A stretch of 64,000 bases of DNA from Acanthopleura granulata (taxonomy: Eukaryota; Mollusca; Polyplacophora; Chitonida; Chitonidae). Where the stretch lies: assembly GCA_016165875.1 (NCBI GenBank), contig JABBOT010000004.1, forward strand, positions 4,471,351-4,535,350, written 5' to 3'. The notes beneath the pieces are model-generated. The model was not told the DNA's origin. It did no database searches and worked only from the letters and a program-made list of their open reading frames with translations. This document shows, in pieces, positions 1-12,600 of the stretch. Positions within the stretch are counted from its first letter, which is position 1; each line of letters starts with the position of its first letter. A program made the translations under genes and the position numbers.

Positions 1-542
1 AGACTTACACTAGGGAGGTACAAATCATGTGTAGCACAGTTATAGTTGAAGGTGTCACAGATAGAGATCAGACTTACACTTGGGAGGTACACATCATGTG
101 TAGCACAGTTACAGTTGAAGATGTCACAAATAGAGATCAGACTTACACTTGGGAGGTACAAATCATGTGTAGCACAGTTACAGCTGAAGGTGTCACAGAT
201 AGAGATCAGACTTACACCTGGGAGGTACAAATCATGTGTAGCACAGTTACAGTTGAAGGTGTCACAGATAGAGATCAGACTTACACTTGGGAGGTACAAA
301 CCATGTGTAGCACAGTTACAGTTGAGGGTGTCTACACTAGGGAGGTACAAATCATGTGTAGCACAGTTACAGTTGTGGGTGTCACAGATAGAGATCAGAC
401 TTACACTAGGGAGGTACAAATCATGTGTAGCACAGTAACAGTTGTGGGTGTCAGAGATAGAGATCAGACTTACACTAGGGAGGTACAAATCATGTGTAGC
501 ACAGTTACAGTTGTGGGTGTCACAGATAGAGATCAGACTTAC
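1..542. repeat. 69-bp minisatellite, about 8 units, starting at a splice donor
   Basis: GACTTAC (complement of GTAAGTC) recurs at 2, 71, 140, 209, 278, 398, 467 and 536: a 69-bp period with one unit shortened by 18 bp around 330-350. Because 69 is a multiple of three, long open frames appear by chance on the plus strand; these are not genes. The last unit abuts CPLANE1 coding exon 32, whose donor is part of the unit. The array may extend beyond the window. Confidence 0.95.
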
Positions 543-689
543 TTTTGGTTGGCCCTCCTGGTCAGCTGTTTGGCCTCCTCAGGGGACAGTCCTGCCTCAG
601 ACAGGTCAATGCCTCCCTCTGCTAACATCTCCCCGATGATGTCACTGATACCACTCAGACCAGACACTTTCACATCCATGGGCGGACCA
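543..689 (-). CDS. CPLANE1: CPLANE1 coding exon 32 (last in window)
   Basis: 49 codons: GPPMDVKVSGLSGISDIIGE, then a helix MLAEGGIDLSEAGLSPEEAK to RRANQ. Acceptor TTGGCAG, donor AAAA|GTAAGTCTG. The donor sequence itself is the first unit of the minisatellite at 1-542. More C-terminal exons must lie left of position 1. Confidence 0.9.
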
Positions 690-3600
690 CTGCCAACACA
701 CAGCACACACCATCATTTTATATGCACACTATTGCTTCAGGCTGTTTTTGCTCAACATTATTCGAGATCAATGATGTGTATTACTAAAAGTGACATGTTT
801 ATTCCAATGTCTTTCGGTAGCATATTCACTGTTCAAACCAGCTTCCTATTCTATTAAACACTCAACTGTATCATTGTATATATTGGTTTCAAATTTCTTC
901 AAACAACACCTGCATGTGTCTTTATTTGTCTGTAAGGCATCTTTATACCTGTCTCTGGTTTTAGCTGGTGAGGGCTCTGGGGACTGAGAGATTGACATGC
1001 CCTGTGAGCGCACACTCCGCTGAGGCGACTTCTCAGACTGCACTGGCGTGAGGGTGGAACGGGGGCTCCCATCCTATAACACACAAAAATCACAACTTAC
1101 CTGGAGAAAGGGACAGGTGTGTTTGTTCACATGATTCAATTCAGGAGTACATGCTCATGCCCAACAAATGTCAATAATAATTCATGGGAAGAATATTTTC
1201 ATTTGGGTGGGCCATCTCTGGCGAATTTTTACCAATAGACAGAAACATTTTATTAAAACAATTACATAATATTTGAATCAGTTATTGCACAGAATGATTG
1301 GTGAGAACTAAGGAATGCATTAAATATGCCAGGCTTTTAAAATGTGATATTATGTTTCACAAAGTTCAGTACTGAGCCCCAAGGGAGGTAGCATCAAGTA
1401 ATATTCTTTAAGTCTTTAGTATGACTTGATCCGGAATTGATCCTGAAACTTTGGATCTCAAGGCAGACACTATAACCACTAGGCCACCAAGATGGTCAGC
1501 TTGACAAACAGCTAACAAAGGAACATGCAGACAAATATACAGACTCAAGTTAATATCCCTCGCTTTGTGTAGCTGATAGAAAACAGAAAATATTCAACCT
1601 GTATTTCACCTAAAGGTTCAACTTTTTCTAAATGATTTTTTTGTTGATTATAACTAATTCATCCACCTTTATATACGTTTATTAAAGGGTCTTTTGTGGC
1701 GTTTAATTTCTTTACAGGAAAAAGTGATGGCATCAAGAGTATCATATTAAAGCCTTTACATACTTGTGAAAGTGGATTTTTACAGGCCACGCTTTAGTAC
1801 TCACCAAATAACCTTATGCAATAAGAAATACAAACCAGGGTGTTTACCCTTTCACATTAACAGAGCCTCTCAACTGAAGAATGTAACAGATCTACAGCAA
1901 ACATTCACATAATCTCACCATGACAGAGGCCGACTTTGGGAGGTGGGTGTTTACTTGTCATAAATCATACCAAACAATCAAATCAACACCAATGCAAATT
2001 TACCACCGCAACCTTATTAAAGCCTCTAAATTAATGCCTTCTTAAAGAGATATTCTTCGATTTTTCTCTGGAATGAAACTGCATGCAAATAAACTGTATA
2101 AATTGTGAGCTCTGCAATGTTTATTCATCAACTCTTGCACCTTGCAAGAAAATCTGTAAACGGTTAAACAGCATTTCATAAAAAAGTCACCTATGTGCAC
2201 CAACGGGCTAATTACAAACGAGCATACACATACAGGCGTAGGGAATGGGATCCTATTCTTTAAGTACATTAGTCACTGTAGATGTGGTCAAACAGATCTG
2301 GTCTAACAAACTTGTTATTTTGTTTTTTAAGTTCGAGTCATAATTATCTAAAACTGCATTATATTACTCAAACCCACAATACTTCTGATGCAATTTTATC
2401 AATATTTTTGCACATATTATATCATTTGTTTACACAAAAAATTAACTTTAATAAATTATGAATCTTTATATGGTTGAATGTTTTTCACATTATCGTCCAT
2501 ATACTTAAAACAGAGTAGCAAATAACTGTTTTTAAACTGCTATGAACATGTTTATCAGACAAATAATGACCCTGAGGAGTAACAGGGGAAATCAATCCTG
2601 AGAGCTGACTATGCCAACTTTGTCTCAGAACAGAGCTCTGATGTGTTTAATAAGAATATTTCACTTACATGACAGTCAGCATTATGGTGGGAGGAAACCG
2701 GACAGAGCCCGGGGGAAACCCATGACCATCCACAAGTTGCTGGCAGACCTTGTCACATATGGCCAGAGATTAAGCCAGCATGAGCTGGACTTGGACTGCA
2801 TGGGTGGGTGGCTTCTGGGTCTTTAGGTTGCGCTAGTGCTCTAACCAAATGACCCAAGGACGCCCCCCCCCCCCAAGGTGTTTAATACATGTATAAAGAG
2901 ACATGGGCTTTCAATGATATCTTCACTTTCAAGTTTTCCAGTCAATATGAAACAGGTATAGGAAGCTGAAAAGTATAAAGGCTACAGTCTACATGTCTTT
3001 CTCAGATTGCGAGAACTGATTTTTGCCTGAATGCAAACAAAATATTTTTGTAAAAAAGTCATTCAGCATGTTTTTGGTTTTGAATTTGCTGATTATACTT
3101 CATCCCTTGGTTTTGAGCTATTCAAAGGTCAGTTAGGGTTTATTTATAGAAATTTGAATAAAATTCATCAGACAACCAACACTGTTAATTTTGACCATAA
3201 AAACTTAGTTAAATCTGCTCAAACAGAACATTTTAGACCTCCAGTCAATTGTGTGACCCCAAATGACTTTTTCTGCAAATATTGCCAGACAAATAGTATC
3301 AGTGGGTCAATACTATGTAGACAGACACATCTGCAGGCAGCATTTGACGTGTGACATGTCGCACGCAGCACAACTGTTGGTGTGAAGAGATGGTTGCCAT
3401 GGGTACACATAAACAAACTGTTACAGATTTCATAGTGTGTCTTTCTCAATTACAACCAGGTCATGTGACTTTATTGATGTTTAAAGGTAATCAGTCTGGG
3501 AATAATTTTGCAATACATAAGGAAGACTACACAATGTTTCCAGTGGATGAACAAGGCTGATCGTGAAAAATCCTACATGCAACAATATCTGAAGTTTCTC

Positions 3601-6600
3601 CCTCATTCATGGTGTACGTGCATATGTGAACCTCACCCTTGCTAATATCTTTCCCAACAGATATATGTAAATTCAACAAATTCTGCACTGTCTTCATTTA
3701 TATTACAGTCCAATTTTACTTCCTGTACATTAAGTTTGTTTATTTGATTGAATGTATGTATGGTTGGGTTTTAAGCCATATTCAAGAATTTTTCAGTCAT
3801 ATGACAATGAGGAGTCTTTAGAATGTATGTATACCGTGTCCTCATGTGGCAGAGCAAGACACTCCCATCCAGTAACATTATACTGACACCCGGAAGATCA
3901 ATTATACTGACACGGGGAAGATCAATCCTGTTGCCTTGCTCTAACCTCTCAGGGCTGAGTTCCAAGGGAGACATCAACAAGTACCATTTTTAAAGACTTT
4001 TTTTATGACTGACCCCGAACTGATCCCAGATCTTGTACTAGAGTTAGAGTCAGTCTAGGTATAGATTACTATGTAGATACAGTATGTGTGTTAGGGGGCT
4101 AACTTTAATTCAGAATTACTAACCTTTGTATTCATTTGTGTAATATGCATTTAGTATTAGTAGATTTGTCTAGTTTTGTAGTTTTATTCAGAAAGAATTA
4201 AATGTAGGAAGTTGTTGTGATGTAATGGAAAACAGCAAAAATGCAAAAAAGTTTTATCTTCTGTAGCAGAAATTTCACATTGAAAGGCTTAAAACTTAAA
4301 GTACCATTTATAGTATAAAGTTCATCTTTCACATAGTAATGTGCCACTAAGAAGTCTAAAGGATGCTGTTAAATTGATTGAGATGTCATGTTTAGGAAAA
4401 CAAATATTTAAAGAGATTATGTATGTAGAAAACACAACTTGGCTCTGGTTGGTGTTCAAATCTGGAATGGTCATTAGGGCAGAGTCAGTCCTCTGTGAGG
4501 TCCGCGCTGGGGCTATAAAAGTCCAGCCCTAATGTAGCTCTTGAGGAGACACAGGGGACCAGAGACACCCCAGTCAGTATGGTCAGCCCCAGGGATATCT
4601 ATGTATCAGCTTACTACATGTACCATGTAACACAGCCAGATGGTATTCAGTATATATGACAGCCTCCAACTATACCATGTGGTTGTGGTCAGTCTTGCAG
4701 TCAGTCTAGTAGTTAGAGTCTTGAAGGCAGAGTCATCAGGAGTTACAGTTATGTCCCCAGTGAGTACAGGATGGCAAGAATACAAAAAGATGTCTCCACT
4801 TCTGTGTTGTGTTCCTTTTCTGTTGGTCCTACCAAGCTACCCTCCCCAAAGCTTAGATAACTGGTGGTCAATGAACACCCCCACAACCAGCCCGGTTACA
4901 GTCTCCTGACATTATTGTGGATGCTCTAGCCACCTGGTCCACCTGGGGACCGAGGTGGTACATGTGAGTGATGTTTGTCACTTGTGCAATGCCAATCAGG
5001 TTAGGTGGATGAGACTAGAGTTCCAGGGTAACCCATCACCATTTGCCTGTAGGTACACATCAAGATATTCCATAACTTGACTATCCATATAACTGAATGA
5101 CTGAATCCCATTCAGCTATGTGTGCAAGTTCCAATTCTAGGCAAAAGGTGTAAACAAGACAATTTGACAAGAATACAAGATGAACCTTAAAAAGTAATCT
5201 GTATGTATTCTATACATACAGAGCAGCCACTTTTTCTTTGTCAATAGGTGCAATTTGCTTGTATCTATGACTCCCCGAGGGGAATCATACATCTTACACA
5301 GTACATTGCATATGTACATACAGCATACATACATACATATCATTGATGTACATGTATATGCAAGCGAAGGAAATGAACTGACCACAACTGTCTAACATAC
5401 TCAATGTAACTTGTCACTGTCATGATATTTCCCTGACCTGCAGTACATATAAATATGATCCTGTTCTTGTCAAGAAGGGTGCATAACAAGATGATTTCCG
5501 ATCAGAGATTTTATGTTCAAAACCCACTCCCCTTTTCATTAATACGGAGCTCTCTAGGATTATGTTATTGTTTTGGACAAGTCCATGACAACGACATAGG
5601 TGTGAAATAAGTGTAATTACTGTTTTCTCATTTGGGGTCACCTGTTAAAGAGCTGTCAAAACATCCGTGTCTTAAAAGCAGGTGATCTGATAAAGATTGA
5701 GATAAAATAGCGCAATAAATCCTACATTAACCATTCTGTCACAGAATACGGAAAAAAAAAATTTGTCTGTCCTTTCCACTTTGCCTGGTACAAACACATG
5801 ATGTCACCAATCGCTTTAATACGTGTCCACACAAATGAGGCTGTGTTTTCAAATGTTCTTGAAGTAATCCTAGAATAAATGCTTTACTAGATGTCACATC
5901 TGCCTGATTCGACCTCATAAAAAAAAACATTACGTTGTCACATCAGGAAAAATTTACAGGCACGGCCAAAAGATTTTGTTTTTTAGAGATCTTTTAGTTA
6001 TATGGGTTAAATAGTGTTATTCATCGAAAATCCTGTTGCACCCATGGTGTTAAGCTTGTACCTTATACAAGTTCTTTCATAAAATTTTAATGTTTCTATG
6101 CAGTTTGTATTCTGCCCAGAGTGCTACTTCAATAGAAAATGCACATATAAGGTAAAAAATCTGAACCAATGACTGTGTAAGTTAAACAGACATACTCCGC
6201 AAAAATAAAGTTCTGGTGAGTAAACAGACAATTAAAAAATTTATCTGAAAATACCTTCACTGAAAAACAAGATCAGTTTTTTGCCAAATTAAATGCAGTC
6301 AAATGTTTTGATGGTATGATGGCTTTAATGGACATGACATAGTCACTAATGACAAAGTCAAGGATTTGTTTTAAAACTCTTCTACCTACCTTAAGAGCTG
6401 ACTGTCTGTGAGCATAAGAAGACTTCTCCTGGGAGGATCTGGGCGTGTCATGGCTGATATCTGCATGGATGGCATCTCCTACACTCTCTATTGTACTCAG
6501 CAACTGGAAAAAGGGAGAAATAAATAAGTGCTACAAACCCCATAACAGTAATATAGAGAATTATATAAGTGATTGTTTCATTACCAATGCAGGTTATGTT

Positions 6601-9600
6601 TGTGTTAGCATTTACTTGTCTGCCTTCTGGTCTGTCACATACTTTAGAGAAACAGTTGTGCACAGTTTGGGATGAAATTCGTGCACATCTTCCCCTTGGG
6701 CAACAATCCAATGAGCTCTATTGGGATTCGGAGCTAGCATTTTTTAACAATTCTTCACCACTAGTATTATACATTGGATCATAGTTTGCAACTTATACAT
6801 TTTGTTGTGGTGGAGGTTTGATAGCTGGATTTTAATTTAAGTCTAGCTTAAATTTAGGTTTTACCTTAAACTGGCCTTCAATAGGCAATTTGTGGACTCC
6901 CCAGTTCTTAACTGCTCAAGGAGCCTTGGCAAATAAAATAATGCAGATTTTCTTGAATCCTATCATGAAACACAATATACTAATCACAAAGGCTTTGGAA
7001 ATATGGATTAACTCTTTAAAGCTGCAGCCAAACCAGTGAAAACTCACCAAGAACAATGCTTAAACGAAATGAACCAGCAATTTAAAACTTACACATGTTT
7101 AATTCAGTCTGAAGTTCAGCTTGCAATTACATGTGAACACACACGTCATGAACAATCTTGCTTGTGAAAAGATTTATTATAATTCATGTACATGCACGTA
7201 TGTAGATATCACTTTGACATTGTTTAATAGACATTAACTAGCCCTAATGGTCCATTAACCTGATATAATGGGTCATTTAAAGATATGGGAGGTTGACACA
7301 CCTCTGTTACTATATCCTGCACACAGAGATACAGAATGGGACATAACCTAAATGACCTAAAACTTCGTCCATGACAAAGTTGCTTATTTTCCCTGATTCT
7401 GAGAGTTTGATTGGTTGAAGGAAGTTGTTTTGTCCATGTCTTCACACTTCTATATCCATATAAATGAGGGCCTGATTCCCATGAGAATATCAAAGCTAAC
7501 AAGGGTCAATGGAAATCTAACAGGTCAGGTATAATGGCATACTTTACATCCTTCATATCCCACTGAGAAGTAAAAAGAGGTCGAGGGGGAGAATGACATA
7601 AATGTGAAAAGTGATCTTAAAACTGTCACTTTTGTGATTATAAACCCACATGTATGTGAAGTTGGTGGGTTATGCCCCTTTCTTAGTTCTCTTAGTGGTT
7701 ATCAGCCCTAACATGAATAAATACCCTGAATGACCTAAAATTTTGTTCATGATAAAGTTGCCTATTTTTCCTGATTCTGCCATCTGTTGATGGTAGAAAG
7801 GTGATTTGACGTTTGTTTGATAGGTTGGATGATGAGTAATATTTTAAGGTATTTATTTGCCATCAAAAATGCACTTTTTGAGGTGAAATTTTACCTCATT
7901 TACTGTAAATGAATGCCATATATTGCTCACTGTAGAGCCTAGATTTCAGACACACAATCTGCAAGTGAGCTGAAGCCTAAACATGTTTACAGGAGACAGG
8001 TCCACGAGAAGTAACATTCTATAACAGTAAATTCAGTCCGCAGATCAGTGACACCTGATACATATACCTTATTACAGTAAGCCACACTACACAAAACTGT
8101 CCACCTTTACACCTGGCTGGCACCGAGCCAATTCCAAACAAAATCCAAACACTGTTTGCTTTTGTACTTACCATATGAATAAGGATATGTTGTACGTAGT
8201 CAAGATTATCTCAACATGTTTACCAGGGCAGGCAGATTTCATAGTTTATAAATGACTTTTAAAAGCTTTCTTTTTGCACATTCAAAATGTATCTTTTGAC
8301 ACACGTGTATATACTTGGAGAATTATTATACACCTAGTACACAACTAGAACACAAGATTCCTTTAGGCCAGGCATTTTGACTCATTTTGAATTATTTCCG
8401 CGCACATCTTTTGTATGCACATATATGCATGATAAGCATTGAACTTTGAGGGTTCACTGGTTCTGTTTGTGGATACATGGTAACAGTAAGTGCTTGTTGA
8501 TGCTCCTTGTGGTTTCCTCCATCCATAAATATGACACACTGCATAGAAGTGAAAAATTCTTGAGAAACACATTAACGACAATCAAATAAACGAATCAGTA
8601 CTAAACTTCAACATACAGAAAACACATTACTAAGTGTATTTCATACTGAAGCCAGAACACTTTATAAACTGAGTAGACCTACTCAATTTCTGAGAAGACG
8701 ATTCTTTAAAGGTTTATATAATATTTAAATTATCCACCAAACCATGCGATCAATCAAAAATCACAAAGTGACAAAAATGTAACACATGTTCAGTTTTGTT
8801 GGTGCTAAATTTTGGTTTCTCTACTTTCAGCTGTTTTGGAGACACTTGAAGTAACAAAGTGCAAAAAATAATAATAATCGACAACAACTTCAATAGGTGT
8901 TCCACCAGGATGGCATGGGCCTCTAAATATGCCCATACAGGCTACTTTTTATCTGGTGAATTGCAAGGACTAATTTTTCCCAAAGACATTACCAAAGTTT
9001 GAACTTTCTATGTTTTTCTCTTCAAGAAAGTCATCATGTCATCACATATCTCACCAATTTACACAGGTCAATTCACAGTGCTCCTCGACAAACATCTTCT
9101 CATAACATTTTCATCATACTCAGCTGGTACATGAACATGTTCAGTTTTATGCCTTACATACAAGGCGACTGTCAGGGTGGAGCAGTAACAGAGCAATATT
9201 TCATGCCAGTTAAATCAAATCCAAACACAACGAAAATACTGAAATACACATTGGAAAGATCTTACAGGAGGGTTTCTCATAAGCATGATAGTTAATAATC
9301 ACCTCATCACATAATATTGTCTGCTGCAACATATCTCAGGTTCTTTAGTTCTTGGCCAACTGTTCTGACTAAAAGAAAAAAAGGAATATTTCACCTATAC
9401 ACTAACCAAACTAACAATTGCTGCTAAACTATATGAGGTGCTTGTCTGCAGAAAGTTCCTTCCTTAATGAGGAAACTGGGAGCTTAACACAGGGGGAATA
9501 AATCAATAGCAAGTGCCAGTTGTCTCCTCTGCTCATTATAGGTATCACCAGGTGCTCAATTCCCAGAATACGACTTCTCATAATACTGTCAGAGCATTAA

Positions 9601-12600
9601 TCAGATTCTGCTCGAATCATTTGGCTGATTGATTACATCTTAGCACCACACACCAAGCTGGCTTTTGCCACAAATCCTCTGTGAGTTAAGCTCATTTTTG
9701 CAAGTATCACATGATTGATGGACCCTCATCCACCACACAATCAAACTTTAAGCCCTGTGTTCAAAACAGACACTGAGCTCCTTGTCCATTTATAGGGCCT
9801 CTTGGTATTGCCACAACTGGAAAGTTTGTTGTGGTTGCTGGCTGATGGCTGTTGCCAACCACTCAGTACTGACTTTTTCCTCTCTTTCTTATTTTGGCCT
9901 GATCAGCTTTATGTTAGCTTAAAGCAGCATTCAGTGACCAGCTTTCAGATTTGCTTCAATACACTGTATGTGCTTGGTTGCAAATGTAATTTATGGACAC
10001 ACTGTACAACCAGCTTTAAATAAAGCGCACATGATCTGATGGCCACTTCTTGATGATTTCAAAGATAATGTTCGTGGATTTTTGAAAATTATTTTTTTGA
10101 CTGTGCATAAAGATTTAGGTTCTATGGTGGACTTTTTGGTCCATACTGAACAAGCTGATAACATGGAAATATAAAAATTGTTTAAAAACTGGAAAGAATC
10201 TGTGATATCAATGTCCTCGTGACTGGTATGTGAGTGTTTCAGCCAACTGTATTTAAAGCTGATACCCTTATTTCAGCTTATCTGTTTTGTAGACCATTTT
10301 ATACTACGTTTTAAGACAGCCCTCAGTGATGGCCTTGAGGAACACTGCTCTGTCAACATCTATATCTAGTCCACAACATTCACTTTACATGCACTGAATC
10401 CACCAAAGTCAGCTTGCATCTACCCACCCGGAAGGCTAACTTAAAGGGACAGAAACAGCAAAAAATGAATTTATGTTGAGTAAAAACACCATTAAAAACT
10501 GTATCTAACAATATCTTCACCGACTTTTAAAAATTTTTTTCTTTCTTTACCAAACACTAGGCAATCAAAAGTTTTGATTGTATGGTGGTTTTTAATATTG
10601 ATATGTGGAACATAACCCCACAAAAACCATCAAACAATGAAAACATATGACTGTATTTACTTTGGTGACAAAAATTTAACCAAACTCAGTGCAGATATTT
10701 TCAGAAACAGTTTCTTATGGTTTTCATACCCACTAAACATTAATTTTTGCCATTTCTATTCCTTTAAAGCTATGGATGAGCCAGCAAGAGCTGCATTCAA
10801 GTCAACCACCTCAGTGTTCTGGGTAAACTGGCTGTGAGTGCTAACACATTGGCTCCATGAGCTAGTCAGGGCCATGACGGCCTTTTTAATAAAACAACAT
10901 GAATATAGAATCATGAAGACGTAGGATATATGGTTTGCATGTAGAGGTATTCAGGCAACATATTTACCTTTATAATTTTACTCTACATCTCGCTTGAATA
11001 TTCTCTATTAATTTAGAATACAGAGAACATGGTACAGACCAGAAGTCAGGTATTTTAGAATATTATGAAATAACTATGTATCAATAGAAGTGGGCATTTA
11101 CAGACATGGAATTAGAAAGGCTTGCATCTGTAGAAGTGCCTTGATCTTCAGAGTACTAAACATGTTGTCTTGGTCATGTATTAATATGGCAACTTAAAAC
11201 TTTCCGAGGCCTACATGTATGTGTAATTCATTTTCCTGAGAAAAAAAACAACTTTACAATTTTGCAATGATGCAGAATATGCCAAATAACTTCCTATCAC
11301 AATGCAGATTCTGTTCACTAGTTTACATTTTTTGTTAACGTCACTGCTGGTACATGTAGAAAGCCTTGGTTACAGTTATATACAAGAAATCGTCATAGCT
11401 GTGAGTCTATCTAAATTTTTTTTTCTAAATATTTAAGTACTTCATAAGACAATAAACAAATAAGACAATGAAAGATGGAGACTGTACCTGTTTATGGAAA
11501 GTCTCCCATGAGTTATAACGAAATCTCGGGTAAGACGTTCGGCCAACCAGAAAAATCGGCACCTCTCGTTTTGAATGAACCATGTTGGGTTGTAGTGATC
11601 TACTGGTCTCCACCAGAGCAAACCAGTGCTCGTGAGCTAAATGGGCGATCCCTTGTCCCTCCAGCTATCACACAATACCCCCTGCTGTAAAACCCGCTAT
11701 CCTTGATTAATCGTCTACACTTGGCACCCTCAATAAAATGTAATGACCCAGAGGACAAGTATACCAGCTATAGCCTATTTCAGCCTTCGTGTGACCGATG
11801 ACTGAATGTGGAATGCTGTGACATCGGCTCAATAATCACTCTGCAGTGGTACACTCATTGTGGTGAATAGGAATAAGGATAAATAGGGTGGATCAGGCGG
11901 GCAATAAGGCAGAATGAACGCTGTCTGCTCAGCAGAACTGAGCTGGTTTTATGTCACCTGGACAGGGCAATAGAAACACTGACAATCAACTGCTGGCCCA
12001 CAGTGAGGTTAGTTTAAGGTGAAATCTATCATCCATCTATGCATACAGAGCCTGTGCATGCAATTACCATAACTTAACCCTCTCGATCTTGGCGAGTGTT
12101 ATTCCTAAAGCACGGGCATTCGCAGAGAAACATCGAGGGAATTTAAGGGTTCCCCGAGTTCCCAACATGTGCATTCTGCCACTCTTCAACCTTTTTGTAA
12201 ATGAACAGACTTCACATGTAATTCACGTATACAAAAAAAAATACATCTTGGAAATGGTTAAAACACTTCCATAAACATATCCCTCCCATCTACAGGCAGA
12301 TTTGTCATCTCGAAAAAGTCTAGGCCCAAATAGCAATAAGGATTATTAACAAACAACACAGTTCTAAGATGAATTACAACATTCTAAAAATAACTGAACA
12401 TGGTAAACATGATTTTTATATGAACTATGATGAATGGTTTATAATATGTATTTATAAGTTGGCTTGTAGGTGTATTGTTCAATTGGTTTCCCTTACACAG
12501 ACTGTAAATTATACAATCAATGTCAGACCAATTACATTTAAGCTGACATACATAAAGATGTAATACTATAGTTTTTTACTTACAAGCTTTTTAGAAGTTA

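Larger units (their letters stand above)
1074..6389 (-). other. CPLANE1 intron (5.3 kb)
   Basis: I see no exon here. Exons 30 (phase 0 end) and 31 (phase 0 start) join directly. The intron contains fragments of SINE families A and B (listed separately) and otherwise unremarkable AT-rich sequence. Confidence 0.7.

Noticed and set aside
27..857. 276-codon plus-strand ORF
   Set aside because: Created by the 69-bp minisatellite (a multiple of three) running on into the antisense of CPLANE1 exon 32; no splice or homology support.
1455..1500. Possible tRNA gene on the minus strand (GGCCTAGTGGTTA)
   Set aside because: Only the A-box half resembles a tRNA, no cloverleaf can be drawn, and the sequence continues as SINE family B.
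3031..3354. 107-codon plus-strand ORF in the 5.3-kb intron
   Set aside because: No similarity that I recognise; low-complexity AT-rich coding composition.
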